Origin: Parabacteroides sp.
GTDB lineage: Bacteria > Bacteroidota > Bacteroidia > Bacteroidales > Tannerellaceae
Assembly (NCBI GenBank): GCA_019417325.1
Contig: DXVO01000034.1
Span: forward strand, 248,001-312,000
Direction: 5' to 3'
DNA: 64,000 bases
Under the pieces are notes generated by a model, which made no database searches, was not told where the DNA came from, and was given only the letters and a program-made list of their open reading frames with translations. Shown here in pieces: positions 52,747 to 61,616 of this stretch. A program made the position numbers and the translations under genes. Each line of letters opens with the position of its first letter. The first letter of the stretch is position 1.

Positions 52747-53724
52747 ATGAAGGTTAAGGTTGAAAAAGAATGGCAAAAACTGGCAAGTCTATTAAACCGG
52801 GAAAACGATGATCTTCCATCCGATGCACTAGATGGGCTGGATGAGGAGAAAAAAGAGATTTTCGGGATAATAGATCATATCTCGCTTGACTGTGATTATC
52901 TGCATGCCGCGGAAATAAAAGAAGGTGTGCGGGAGGAACTATATCATAAGATGTTTAAGGATAAGGAAAATAAACAGAGCTACAGAAAAAATATATATCT
53001 GTTTTTGTCTATAGCAGCCAGTATCACTTTATTGATAGGTTTCTTCCTCTTTGAATCGGTAAAACCCCGGTCTGATGTAAAAGAAGAATGGATTGTTTTT
53101 AATTCTCAAAATGGCGTATCTGAAGTGGTATTGCCGGATAGTTCTGTGGTTACCCTTAACCATGGAAGCAGGCTTGCTTATTCTACGAATTATAATAAAA
53201 GTTCCCGTGATGTGAAACTGGAAGGCGAAGCTTGTTTTCAGGTCGCACGTAATGAGCATGTCCCATTTATTGTCAAAATAAGGCAAATAGATATCAAGGT
53301 ATTGGGAACCGTTTTTAATGTATCGGCTTATGGGGAGGAAGAAGAGGTAGTGACAAGCTTGATATCCGGCTCTGTCGAGATAAAGAATAACATAGATAAT
53401 AAACATTATTACCTTACACCTAATACTTCCGCTGTATACGATAAGAATACGAAGGATATCCAGTTAGAGCCATTCGAAAGGGAATATGCCATAGGATGGA
53501 CCGAGGGAAAATTGTTTTTTAAGAAGAAATCGTTCGGTAATATTTGTAAGAGCTTGGAAAGAAAGTTCAATTGCAAGATCACAATTGAGAAGGCCGGTTT
53601 GGAACATAAGATATTTACCGGTAAGTTTATTAATAGTGAAACGCTTCCGCAAATTTTCAATATAATACGGATTAATGTGCCTTTCCAATATACAATAGTT
53701 GATAATCAAGTAACAATTTATTAA
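52747..53724 (+). CDS. FecR-family anti-sigma factor
   Basis: The 325-residue protein has a cytoplasmic N terminus, one membrane helix (IYLFLSIAASITLLIGFFLF, about residues 82-101), the FecR domain (VVLPDSSVVTLNHGSRLAYS) and a C-terminal DUF4974-like part that contacts the STN domain. It is followed after 14 bases by a glycosidase. Confidence 0.92.
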   Translation: MKVKVEKEWQKLASLLNRENDDLPSDALDGLDEEKKEIFGIIDHISLDCDYLHAAEIKEGVREELYHKMFKDKENKQSYRKNIYLFLSIAASITLLIGFFLFESVKPRSDVKEEWIVFNSQNGVSEVVLPDSSVVTLNHGSRLAYSTNYNKSSRDVKLEGEACFQVARNEHVPFIVKIRQIDIKVLGTVFNVSAYGEEEEVVTSLISGSVEIKNNIDNKHYYLTPNTSAVYDKNTKDIQLEPFEREYAIGWTEGKLFFKKKSFGNICKSLERKFNCKITIEKAGLEHKIFTGKFINSETLPQIFNIIRINVPFQYTIVDNQVTIY

Positions 53725-53738
53725 AAGAATACGATTCA

Positions 53739-55604
53739 ATGAATAGCATGAAAACACATTCTCTATTTTTTCTTTTATTCTGTTGGGTGATTTGTCATTC
53801 CATGGTTGCTCAAAAAAGGCAAGTTGCCGATGGGTATCCGATCGCTAACTTTGCGTTAACGGTTAATGCATCAGTATCCGGGGATTTTTTCGGACAGATT
53901 ATGCAGAATCCCGGGACGTTAGGAGATTGGTTAACTAACAGAGGTGCCGTAATGTTTTCGCTGGAAAAGGATGGTAAACGACAGTTATTTTCAGAATTTT
54001 CTAAAAAGAATATCATAAGGGAATTTCCGTTTGTAAAGAACGACTATAAAGGATCGTCCCTCACAAAAGTGACTTTTACTACAGAGGCTTTTTGCCCATT
54101 GGGAATTAATGATGCCGAAACTTCCGCTCTTCCTGTTTTGATGTTAGAAATTTGCTGTTCTAATCCGACATCTAAAGAAGAACATTTTACACTGGTCGCT
54201 CAACCGGACGAGAATTTAGCGAAAGATATGAGCGCTTGTGAGAATGATGGATATACGGGCATTAGCAACAAAGATAATTGCCAAATTACGACTGATCAAG
54301 CCGAAAGCTTATGGGCTGGGCAAAGGCTTTCTATCCCGGTTTCATTGCAGGCTGGCGAGAAAAAGAAAATTAAGGTCTTATTTACTTTCCGGGATGAGAA
54401 CTGGATCAGTAGTATTAATTTCCAGGCACTTGATGATCTTTCTACCTATGTATACAAGATGTGGTCGGCTTTTAAAGATAAAACAGAAGCTTTTAGCTTA
54501 GCGATTCCCAGAACAGGGGATAAAGAGCTGGACACTTACGTACGATGGTATATGATTCCAGGCATATCACTTACGAAATGGACAAAAAAAGGGGAACTTC
54601 TTACGATGGGGTATTGTGAGTTAAATCAACGCGATAGTTATTGGACCAGTTGGTTGCATTTGGTGTTTTATAAAGATTTGGAGAAAAAGATGATCGAGGA
54701 AAGTATCGAGTGGCAACAACCGTCCGGGAAGATTCCGACTACGATCCTTCCTCTAATTGAACGGGAGGATGATTTGGATATCAATGCTTTCTTTATTTTG
54801 CGTATTGCCAGATTCTACCGGTATTATCATAATAAACAAGACTTGATCAAATACTGGCCGGCTATGAAAAATGCTATGAACTGGTTGATTTCTAGAGATA
54901 CGGACAAGACCGGACTTCCGGCCCAGGTCTCTTTTTGGGGAGATTGGAAAGATGTGAAGGGGATCGAGGGAAGAAAATATTCTCCTTTTACCTGTTTGAT
55001 TTATTTGGCTGCCTTAAAGGAAATGGTTTATTTGGCGGAAGAGTGTGGTGATCAAACGGGAGGTAACTATTACCGAACTGCCTATCAAAAGGGATATGAG
55101 ACAGTGAATAAAGATGTAAAAGAAGGAGGCTTGTGGAATGGAAACTATTATTGTCAGATATGGAAAGATGGGAGCGTAAATGATAAGATATTACAGGATC
55201 AAACGATCGGTATCCTATTTGATGTTGTTCCCCGGGAACGGGCTTTGAAAATCATAGAGACATTAAATACGAAAAGTATGACACCTTATGGAGTTGCCGA
55301 GACTTTTCCTTATTATGATGATAGTTTTGGCTATCCTTCGGCTACCTATCACAATGGAGGCGTATGGCCGTGGGTAAGTTTTATGGATTGTTGGGCACGT
55401 ATTACTATGGGGCGGCAAGAGGAAGCTATCGATATTATCAAGAAGGTAGGACGTGCGGATTTAGTAAATTCAGGGGATTGGTCACCTAATGAACATATAA
55501 ACAGCCTAACTGGAGAGAATTTAGGTTATCATATCCAAGGCTGGAATACGGGGTTGTTTGGCTTAGTCTATTTCGGTTTGGTTAATATAGGGATTATGCA
55601 TTAA
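53739..55604 (+). CDS. secreted glycoside hydrolase with (alpha/alpha)6-barrel
   Basis: The 621-residue protein has a signal peptide (FFLLFCWVICHSMVA). An N-terminal beta-sandwich (about 30-240) precedes a helical barrel with segments such as ELNQRDSYWTSWLH, DDLDINAFFILRIARFYRYY, SFWGDWKDVKGIEGRKYS and YHNGGVWPWVSFMDCWARI, the plan of GH63/GH116/amylo-glucosidase-type enzymes. It is probably the enzyme that trims the glycan for import by the SusC/D pair behind it. The exact family and substrate are unknown. Confidence 0.7.
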   Translation: MNSMKTHSLFFLLFCWVICHSMVAQKRQVADGYPIANFALTVNASVSGDFFGQIMQNPGTLGDWLTNRGAVMFSLEKDGKRQLFSEFSKKNIIREFPFVKNDYKGSSLTKVTFTTEAFCPLGINDAETSALPVLMLEICCSNPTSKEEHFTLVAQPDENLAKDMSACENDGYTGISNKDNCQITTDQAESLWAGQRLSIPVSLQAGEKKKIKVLFTFRDENWISSINFQALDDLSTYVYKMWSAFKDKTEAFSLAIPRTGDKELDTYVRWYMIPGISLTKWTKKGELLTMGYCELNQRDSYWTSWLHLVFYKDLEKKMIEESIEWQQPSGKIPTTILPLIEREDDLDINAFFILRIARFYRYYHNKQDLIKYWPAMKNAMNWLISRDTDKTGLPAQVSFWGDWKDVKGIEGRKYSPFTCLIYLAALKEMVYLAEECGDQTGGNYYRTAYQKGYETVNKDVKEGGLWNGNYYCQIWKDGSVNDKILQDQTIGILFDVVPRERALKIIETLNTKSMTPYGVAETFPYYDDSFGYPSATYHNGGVWPWVSFMDCWARITMGRQEEAIDIIKKVGRADLVNSGDWSPNEHINSLTGENLGYHIQGWNTGLFGLVYFGLVNIGIMH

Positions 55605-55773
55605 TTTTTTTATTTTCTTTTAGGCGTATCGAATCCTTTTTGTCTCTTTACTATGAATGGAGATAACAATATTCTGAGTGACCTTAAATAGAAAGATCCG
55701 GATCTAATATTAAATAAGTCAATGAGAGGAATGGAATTATCGAAAACTTAATTAATAAATTAAATCACTACAA

Positions 55774-58700
55774 ATGAAAAAACATTTCTTCAAGGTATTC
55801 ATGTTAAGTCTGGGGTTAACCGGGGCAACGTCGATGTTTGCTGCCAGTTATATGGACACGGCTGCAATCAACCTCAATTTGCGAAACGTAACGATTGAAC
55901 AAGCATTTAAGGCGATTGAGGAGCAAAGTGAATTTTCTTTCTTTTATAATGAAGAGGAAGTCAACTCGGACCAAAGGATTAGTATTCATGTTAAGGATAA
56001 GGGGATTACGGAGGTATTAAACCAATTATTAAATCGTAATGATATCGCTTATAAGATAACGGACCGGCATATTGTTCTTTACCGAAAAACGAATAAGGAA
56101 GAAACAAATCAGTCTTCCCAGACTTCACAAAAACGTATTACGGTCAAAGGTGTCGTGACAGATGAAAATGGCTTGCCTATTATTGGTGTAACTATCATTA
56201 CCGCTTCTAAAAATGGTACGACTACCGATATGGATGGTAATTATACTTTAGAGGCAACGGAGGGTGAATTAATAACATTCTCCTATATCGGATACTCGAA
56301 GCAATCGGTGGAGGCTAAATCGCAATTGAATATCCAATTGAAGCCAACTTCTATCGGTTTGGATGAGGTAACGGTTGTCGCTATCGGTTATGGTGTTTCC
56401 CGTAAGGCGGATTTAACAGGCGCTATCACTTCTGTTTCAGCCAAGGATTTTAAACAAGGCGTGATTTCTTCTGCGGAACAGTTGCTACAAGGTAAAGTCG
56501 CAGGTTTAATCGTCTCACAAGGTGGCGGTGACCCGACAAAAAGTTCTTCCATGCGTTTACGCGGAGGTACCTCTTTGTCTGCCAGTAATGCGCCGTTGGT
56601 TGTGGTTGATGGTATTCCCGGAGTTGACCTTAGTACGGTTCAACCCAATGAAATCCTATCTATGGATGTACTGAAAGATGCATCAGCCACGGCTATTTAT
56701 GGTTCGCGTGGAGCAAATGGTGTGATTATCGTCACGACCAATCGAGAGAAGAAAGGACGCAGTATCGAATACAATGGATATGTAGCGATAGGAAAAAGCG
56801 CTAATAACTTAGATGTATTGACAGCTGGAGAATGGCGTCAATACGTAAGTGACCATAATTTGACCGATGCCGTGGATTATGGTGCCGATACTGATTGGCA
56901 AAAAGCGATCCAGCAAACGGCTATCTCTCATTCTCATACACTTTCGTTCTCCTCCGGTGGAGAAAATAATGGACTACGTGCGTCCGTGAATTATTTAAGG
57001 AACGAGGGTATTATTAAATTTAGCGATTTAGATCGTATGAGCGCTAGTTTGACCGCTTATCAATATGGACTTAATAACCGGTTGAAAGTTGAGTTGAGCT
57101 TACAGGCAAATGCAGATAAGCGGCACAATGTGGATAAGGGCATTTATAGTACGATTTATAATATGAACCCGACAGCCCCTATTTATGATGAAAATGGAAA
57201 TTATTTGGAGCAGATCGGTGGACGATTGACTGAAAATAATCCGGTAGAGACCCATACGGAACGAAATGATGAGACAGCCCGTAAACATTTACTCGGTTAC
57301 GGTAAGGTGGAACTATCCATTATTGACGGACTAAAAGCGACTACAAATTTGTCTTATGAATATAATTCAAATCAAGATTATTACTACCGTCCGTCTTACG
57401 TTTATAAAGTTACGGATGGTGGATACGCCAAGAGATATAACGAGGAATATACGAATAAGCAGTTGGAGGTTTTCTTAAACTACGACAAGACATTCAATAA
57501 AAAACATCGTATAGGTGCTATGGTCGGTTATTCTTATCTGGATTATTCGTTTGAGACCTTGAAAGCCGAAAGACGGAAATTCGATACGGATGATTTTTTA
57601 TGGAATAATATGGGAGCAGGCCAAGATAACCGATTGGAGGACGTGGCATCTTCCAAAAGCCAAGCGAAATTAATCTCATTCTTTGCTCGCGTTAATTATA
57701 CGTTGAAAGACCGGTATATGCTTACGGCCACGATCCGTCGTGACGGTTCCTCACGTTTCGGTACGAATCATAAATGGGGTACATTCCCATCCGTATCGGC
57801 AGCTTGGCGTGTTTCGGAGGAATCTTTTATGGAGGATTTGCAGAGTTGGGTTGCTAATTTGAAGTTACGTGCCGGTTACGGTGTGACTGGTAATCAATCC
57901 GGGATCGGAGAATATAAATCAGCTATGCTGATGGGTACGGGAGGCGGTGCCTATTTCGATAGTGAGAGTAATTCTTGGAAACAATCGTATGGGGTTACTC
58001 AGAACCCGAACCCGGACCTGAAATGGGAGTCTACCGCCCAAACGAATGTGGGTATCGATATGTTCTTGTTCAATCGCTTAAACTTGACATTCGATTGGTA
58101 TTTGAAAAAGACGAGTGATTTATTATATACGTATCAAGTTCCTAATCCTCCTTATTTGTATTCTAACATTTTGGCGAATGTAGGTGATTTGACCAATAAG
58201 GGTATAGAGTTGACTTTGGGGGCAAACCTTATCAATCATAAAGATTTCACTTGGGATGCCAATTTGACGTTGGCGCATAACAAACAGACAATTGATAAAT
58301 TGTCCAATCAAGTTTATCAAACCGATCGAATATTAAGTGGTTCGCTGCAAGGTATTTTAGGTATGTCTAATCGTTATTCGCAGGTTATCGAGGAAGGTTA
58401 TCCGGTAGGAACATTTTATGGGCCTCATTGCGAAGGTATTGTAGATGGTAAATTCGTATTGGCAAATGACGGAGAAGACGAGATATTAGGCAACGCCCAA
58501 CCTAAACTAACGATGGGCTTATCATTTAATTTTACGTATAAGGATTTTGATCTGGGTATCTCCGGTTATGGTATGTATGGTCAAAAGGTTCTGAACGTAG
58601 CGGGAATGGAAAGAGGTTATACAGCCCATATGCCCAATTATAATATCACTTCCTCTTTCGCTAAAAGCGGTATCTCTAATGAGAATATGCCGGTTTACTC

Positions 58701-58962
58701 TGATTACTGGTTGGAAAATAGTTCGTTCTTCCGTTTGCAAAGCGTAACCTTGGGTTATACGCTCCCGGCTCGTCTCTTGAAGAATTTTGGGGTTAACCGT
58801 TTACGTTTCTATGCAACAGGTGAGAATTTGTTTGTATTAACTGGTTATACGGGGATAGATCCGGAAGTTAGTACTGCGGATTTAAAAGAAGTCGGACTGG
58901 ATAAAGGAAATATTTATCCGATGCCAAGGACATTTTCTATCGGTCTTAATCTATCATTCTAA
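55774..58962 (+). CDS. SusC/RagA-like TonB-dependent transporter with STN domain
   Basis: The 1062-residue receptor has a signal peptide, an STN domain (LNLRNVTIEQAFKAIEEQSEFSFFY, about residues 31-55), a CarboxypepD_reg-like domain (VKGVVTDENGLPIIGVTI, about 124), the plug (LKDASATAIYGSRGANGVIIVTT, about 303-325) and a 22-strand barrel ending in LNLSF. With the upstream sigma/FecR pair it forms a trans-envelope signalling system. Confidence 0.95.
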   Translation: MKKHFFKVFMLSLGLTGATSMFAASYMDTAAINLNLRNVTIEQAFKAIEEQSEFSFFYNEEEVNSDQRISIHVKDKGITEVLNQLLNRNDIAYKITDRHIVLYRKTNKEETNQSSQTSQKRITVKGVVTDENGLPIIGVTIITASKNGTTTDMDGNYTLEATEGELITFSYIGYSKQSVEAKSQLNIQLKPTSIGLDEVTVVAIGYGVSRKADLTGAITSVSAKDFKQGVISSAEQLLQGKVAGLIVSQGGGDPTKSSSMRLRGGTSLSASNAPLVVVDGIPGVDLSTVQPNEILSMDVLKDASATAIYGSRGANGVIIVTTNREKKGRSIEYNGYVAIGKSANNLDVLTAGEWRQYVSDHNLTDAVDYGADTDWQKAIQQTAISHSHTLSFSSGGENNGLRASVNYLRNEGIIKFSDLDRMSASLTAYQYGLNNRLKVELSLQANADKRHNVDKGIYSTIYNMNPTAPIYDENGNYLEQIGGRLTENNPVETHTERNDETARKHLLGYGKVELSIIDGLKATTNLSYEYNSNQDYYYRPSYVYKVTDGGYAKRYNEEYTNKQLEVFLNYDKTFNKKHRIGAMVGYSYLDYSFETLKAERRKFDTDDFLWNNMGAGQDNRLEDVASSKSQAKLISFFARVNYTLKDRYMLTATIRRDGSSRFGTNHKWGTFPSVSAAWRVSEESFMEDLQSWVANLKLRAGYGVTGNQSGIGEYKSAMLMGTGGGAYFDSESNSWKQSYGVTQNPNPDLKWESTAQTNVGIDMFLFNRLNLTFDWYLKKTSDLLYTYQVPNPPYLYSNILANVGDLTNKGIELTLGANLINHKDFTWDANLTLAHNKQTIDKLSNQVYQTDRILSGSLQGILGMSNRYSQVIEEGYPVGTFYGPHCEGIVDGKFVLANDGEDEILGNAQPKLTMGLSFNFTYKDFDLGISGYGMYGQKVLNVAGMERGYTAHMPNYNITSSFAKSGISNENMPVYSDYWLENSSFFRLQSVTLGYTLPARLLKNFGVNRLRFYATGENLFVLTGYTGIDPEVSTADLKEVGLDKGNIYPMPRTFSIGLNLSF

Positions 58963-58989
58963 TCATTTATAAAAAACAACAGGAGAATT

Positions 58990-60510
58990 ATGAAAATACA
59001 ATCAATATTAGCGGCTGGGTTACTTATGGTGTTTAGCTCGTGTACCGATTTGTCCGAGAATCTGTATGATAAGATAAATGCGAATGAATATGGGCAAACA
59101 GATTCGGAAATCGCTTCCATCATGGGGCGTGCGTATGCATCCCTTCGAGGAGGCAGTTTTGATGGTGCGAATGGATATGCCTTTTCAGAGTATATCTATT
59201 TTATTTCGGCGATTAGCTCGGATGAGGCGGTACTTCCGGCTCGGAATGGGGGAGCAGATTGGTATGATGGCGGAAGATATGTCCAATTGAAACGCCATGA
59301 GTGGGATAACCAGAACGTGACTATTACGGGAGCGTGGAGATATTGTTATAATGGAATCTCAACGGTTAATGCTATTATCTCACAGGTAGAAGGATCTTCT
59401 TTAAAGGATGAACAGAAAAACAAGATGTTTGCTGAATTACGGGCTATACGTGCTTATTACTATTACCGCTTGATCGATTGGTTCGGAAATGTACCGTTGA
59501 TTACGGACTATAAGGATCTGACATTACCAACGAATTCAACAAGAGCCGAGATTTTCGATTTTACGGAGAAAGAATTGTTAGCTATTATTGACCAATTGCC
59601 TGAATCCGGCTATGGTAAAATGACTAAGAATGCAGGGTATTGTTTATTAGCTCGTCTGTATTTGAATGCCGAGGTATTTTCTGGAAAATTCCGTTGGGAG
59701 GATTGCCTCGAAGCTTGTCAGCAGATATCCGGTTCATTGGAAACAAATTATTTTACTAATTTCCTGACAGAGAATGAGGTTTCTAAGGAAATCTTATTGG
59801 CCATACCTTATGACCATAAGATGGGTACGAGTGGCAATTTCCTGAATTGGGCTCTAACACACAATGAGCAAAGATGGGCAATTTCACCAACCGGAGCTTT
59901 TGAGGGAGGTGGCAATAGTATTGTGGCTCAACCCGGGTTATACGATAGCTTCGATGAGAAAGACATACGCCGTAATACAATGTTGATCGGTGACCAGATC
60001 GACCTGCGTACCGGGGAAGTCATTGATCGCGATCCGAATCAGGAAGGACTTCAACCATTGAGTTTTACGGATGAGATTAGTGATATCATGGACGCAAAAG
60101 ATTATGAGGGAGTACATTGGTGCAAATATGAGCAAAAAGATGGTGAGGAGTGGGAACGTGATCATGATTTGGTCGTGATGCGTTATGCAGAGGTGTTATT
60201 GATGCAAGCGGAATGTTATGTGCGCTTGAACCAGCCGGAAAAGGCACGTCCTTTCTTAGAACAAATACGTTCCCGTGCCGGTCTTACCGGAACCCCGGAA
60301 ACAATAACTTTGCAAACAATTGAGGATGAGTTGAAAAAAGAGTTTGTTTTTGAGGATCACCGTCGTACGGATATGATACGCTTCGGGACTTTCTTCTCCG
60401 GAACTTGGTGGGAGAAAAATAAAATAACTCCTGCCTATAAAGGGATATTTCCTATTCCAGCGTTGGAAATGCAGAAAAATAATAAATTACAACAAAATCC
60501 GGGATATTGA
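58990..60510 (+). CDS. SusD/RagB-like nutrient-binding lipoprotein
   Basis: The 506-residue protein has a lipoprotein signal (LAAGLLMVFSSCTDLSE, cysteine 18) and the SusD pattern: MGRAYASLRGG, ELRAIRAYYYYRLIDWFGNVPLITDYKDL, LARLYLNAEVFSG and the closing AYKGIFPIPALEMQKNNKLQQNPGY. It forms the surface lid of the SusC channel 27 bases upstream. Confidence 0.95.
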   Translation: MKIQSILAAGLLMVFSSCTDLSENLYDKINANEYGQTDSEIASIMGRAYASLRGGSFDGANGYAFSEYIYFISAISSDEAVLPARNGGADWYDGGRYVQLKRHEWDNQNVTITGAWRYCYNGISTVNAIISQVEGSSLKDEQKNKMFAELRAIRAYYYYRLIDWFGNVPLITDYKDLTLPTNSTRAEIFDFTEKELLAIIDQLPESGYGKMTKNAGYCLLARLYLNAEVFSGKFRWEDCLEACQQISGSLETNYFTNFLTENEVSKEILLAIPYDHKMGTSGNFLNWALTHNEQRWAISPTGAFEGGGNSIVAQPGLYDSFDEKDIRRNTMLIGDQIDLRTGEVIDRDPNQEGLQPLSFTDEISDIMDAKDYEGVHWCKYEQKDGEEWERDHDLVVMRYAEVLLMQAECYVRLNQPEKARPFLEQIRSRAGLTGTPETITLQTIEDELKKEFVFEDHRRTDMIRFGTFFSGTWWEKNKITPAYKGIFPIPALEMQKNNKLQQNPGY

Positions 60511-60617
60511 TTCATTTATAGCCTTAAATAAGGCTATCTGTAAAAGGCCGTAAGGATAAAGTACTGTACTTTCAGAACTATTCACTAATTAAGAAATAGG
60601 TCAAAAAAAGTAGGAAG

Positions 60618-60635
60618 TTCTCATAAGACAACTCA
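60618..60635. repeat. third, degenerate att-like site
   Basis: TTCTCATAAGACAACTCA differs from the tRNA 3'-end repeat at three positions. It is followed by ACAATC and a CCGTTTATTAT-type hairpin, as behind the tRNA itself. Confidence 0.7.
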
Positions 60636-60648
60636 ACAATCCGGAGAG

Positions 60649-60686
60649 AACCGTTTATTATTTTGTTGATAATAAACGGTTTTTTG
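60649..60686 (+). terminator. terminator after the third att-like site
   Basis: AACCGTTTATTAT (60649-60661) pairs with ATAATAAACGGTT (60669-60681), followed by TTTTT. Confidence 0.85.
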
Positions 60687-60694
60687 TAATTAAT

Positions 60695-60733
60695 AAAAAA
60701 GCCCGAAGAAATTTATCTCCGGGCTTTTTTATT
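60695..60733. terminator. rubrerythrin terminator
   Basis: AAAAAGCCCG pairs with CGGGCTTTTTT (about 60697-60731). T-runs on both sides make it bidirectional. Confidence 0.85.
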
Positions 60734-60745
60734 TCAACAGTATGA

Positions 60746-61324
60746 TTAATAATTCTGTTTCATAGGTTCGAAGTAAGCCTGTGGGTGTTCGCATGCAGGA
60801 CATTTCTGAGGAGCTTTTTTACCTTCAAATACGTAACCGCAGTTACGGCATTGCCAAAGAATCGCTTCATCTTTTTCAAATACCTGTCCTGCTTCCATAT
60901 TAGCCAGTAATTTACGGTAACGTTTTTCGTGTTCAGCTTCTACAGTAGCAATCATTTTGAAAGCAACGGCAATCTGCTTGAAACCTTCTTCTTCAGCTAC
61001 CTTAGCAAACTCAGGGTAAAGGTCTGCCCATTCTTCATTTTCACCATCAGCAGCAGCAGCAAGATTCTGCATTGTGTTTCCAATTACACCTGCAGGATAA
61101 GAAGCCGTAATTTCAACCATTCCACCTTCCAGGAATTTAAAGAAACGCTTAGCATGTTCTTTTTCCTGTTCGGCTGTTTCCATAAATACACCGGCAATTT
61201 GTTCATAACCTTCTTTTTTAGCCTGGCTTGCAAAGAATGTGTAACGGCTTCTTGCCTGGGATTCACCGGCAAATGATTTCAGCAGATTCTGCTCGGTACG
61301 TGTACCTTTAATACTTTTTTCCAT
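60746..61324 (-). CDS. rbr: rubrerythrin
   Basis: This 192-residue protein reduces peroxide in anaerobes. The four-helix di-iron domain has ligands in FAGESQARSRYTFFA, ETAEQEKEHAKRF and TVEAEHEKRYRKLL. The C-terminal rubredoxin-like domain has C-R-N-C-G-Y (about residue 159) and C-P-A-C (about 174). It is a single-gene unit with a TACCTTTG promoter box (61382-61389, minus). Confidence 0.97.
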   Translation of the reverse strand: MEKSIKGTRTEQNLLKSFAGESQARSRYTFFASQAKKEGYEQIAGVFMETAEQEKEHAKRFFKFLEGGMVEITASYPAGVIGNTMQNLAAAADGENEEWADLYPEFAKVAEEEGFKQIAVAFKMIATVEAEHEKRYRKLLANMEAGQVFEKDEAILWQCRNCGYVFEGKKAPQKCPACEHPQAYFEPMKQNY

Positions 61325-61381
61325 AATGCTAATTATTGTAGTATATAAAATGTGTTCCTGTTATTACCCTAGTAAGCGAGT

Positions 61382-61389
61382 CAAAGGTA
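61382..61389 (-). promoter_or_regulatory. rbr promoter -7 box
   Basis: TACCTTTG on the minus strand, 58 bases before the rubrerythrin start. Confidence 0.6.
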
Positions 61390-61577
61390 TAAAATTGTTT
61401 TTGAGAATGATAATCAGGTATTATAAAATATTTCAATGTTCACATAAAAATGATTTATAAATATCTACTGCTTCAACCGTATCCAAAATCCTACAAATCA
61501 TGTACTATCCAGTTATACCATACCAATAGAAATAAGAATACAAACATAAGAATAGCAGTTTATTTATATTTGTTGTA

Positions 61578-61585
61578 TCTTTGTG
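61578..61585 (+). promoter_or_regulatory. promoter -7 box of the SulP gene
   Basis: TATCTTTG, 32 bases before the transporter start. Confidence 0.65.
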
Positions 61586-61616
61586 ACGTTTTTTTAAATA
61601 AATTCCAAACATAATA

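Larger units (their letters stand above)
51989..60635. mobile_element. second tRNA-Gln-linked unit: carbohydrate uptake locus without integrase
   Basis: The unit lies between the right att site and a third, degenerate copy (60618-60635, 15 of 18 matches) that is again followed by CAATC, a purine stretch and a terminator. It contains five co-directional genes of one uptake system. It has no recombinase, so it seems an older or passively mobilised insertion at the same site. Its codons end more often in A/T than those of the uptake locus at 19167-26036. Confidence 0.55.
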
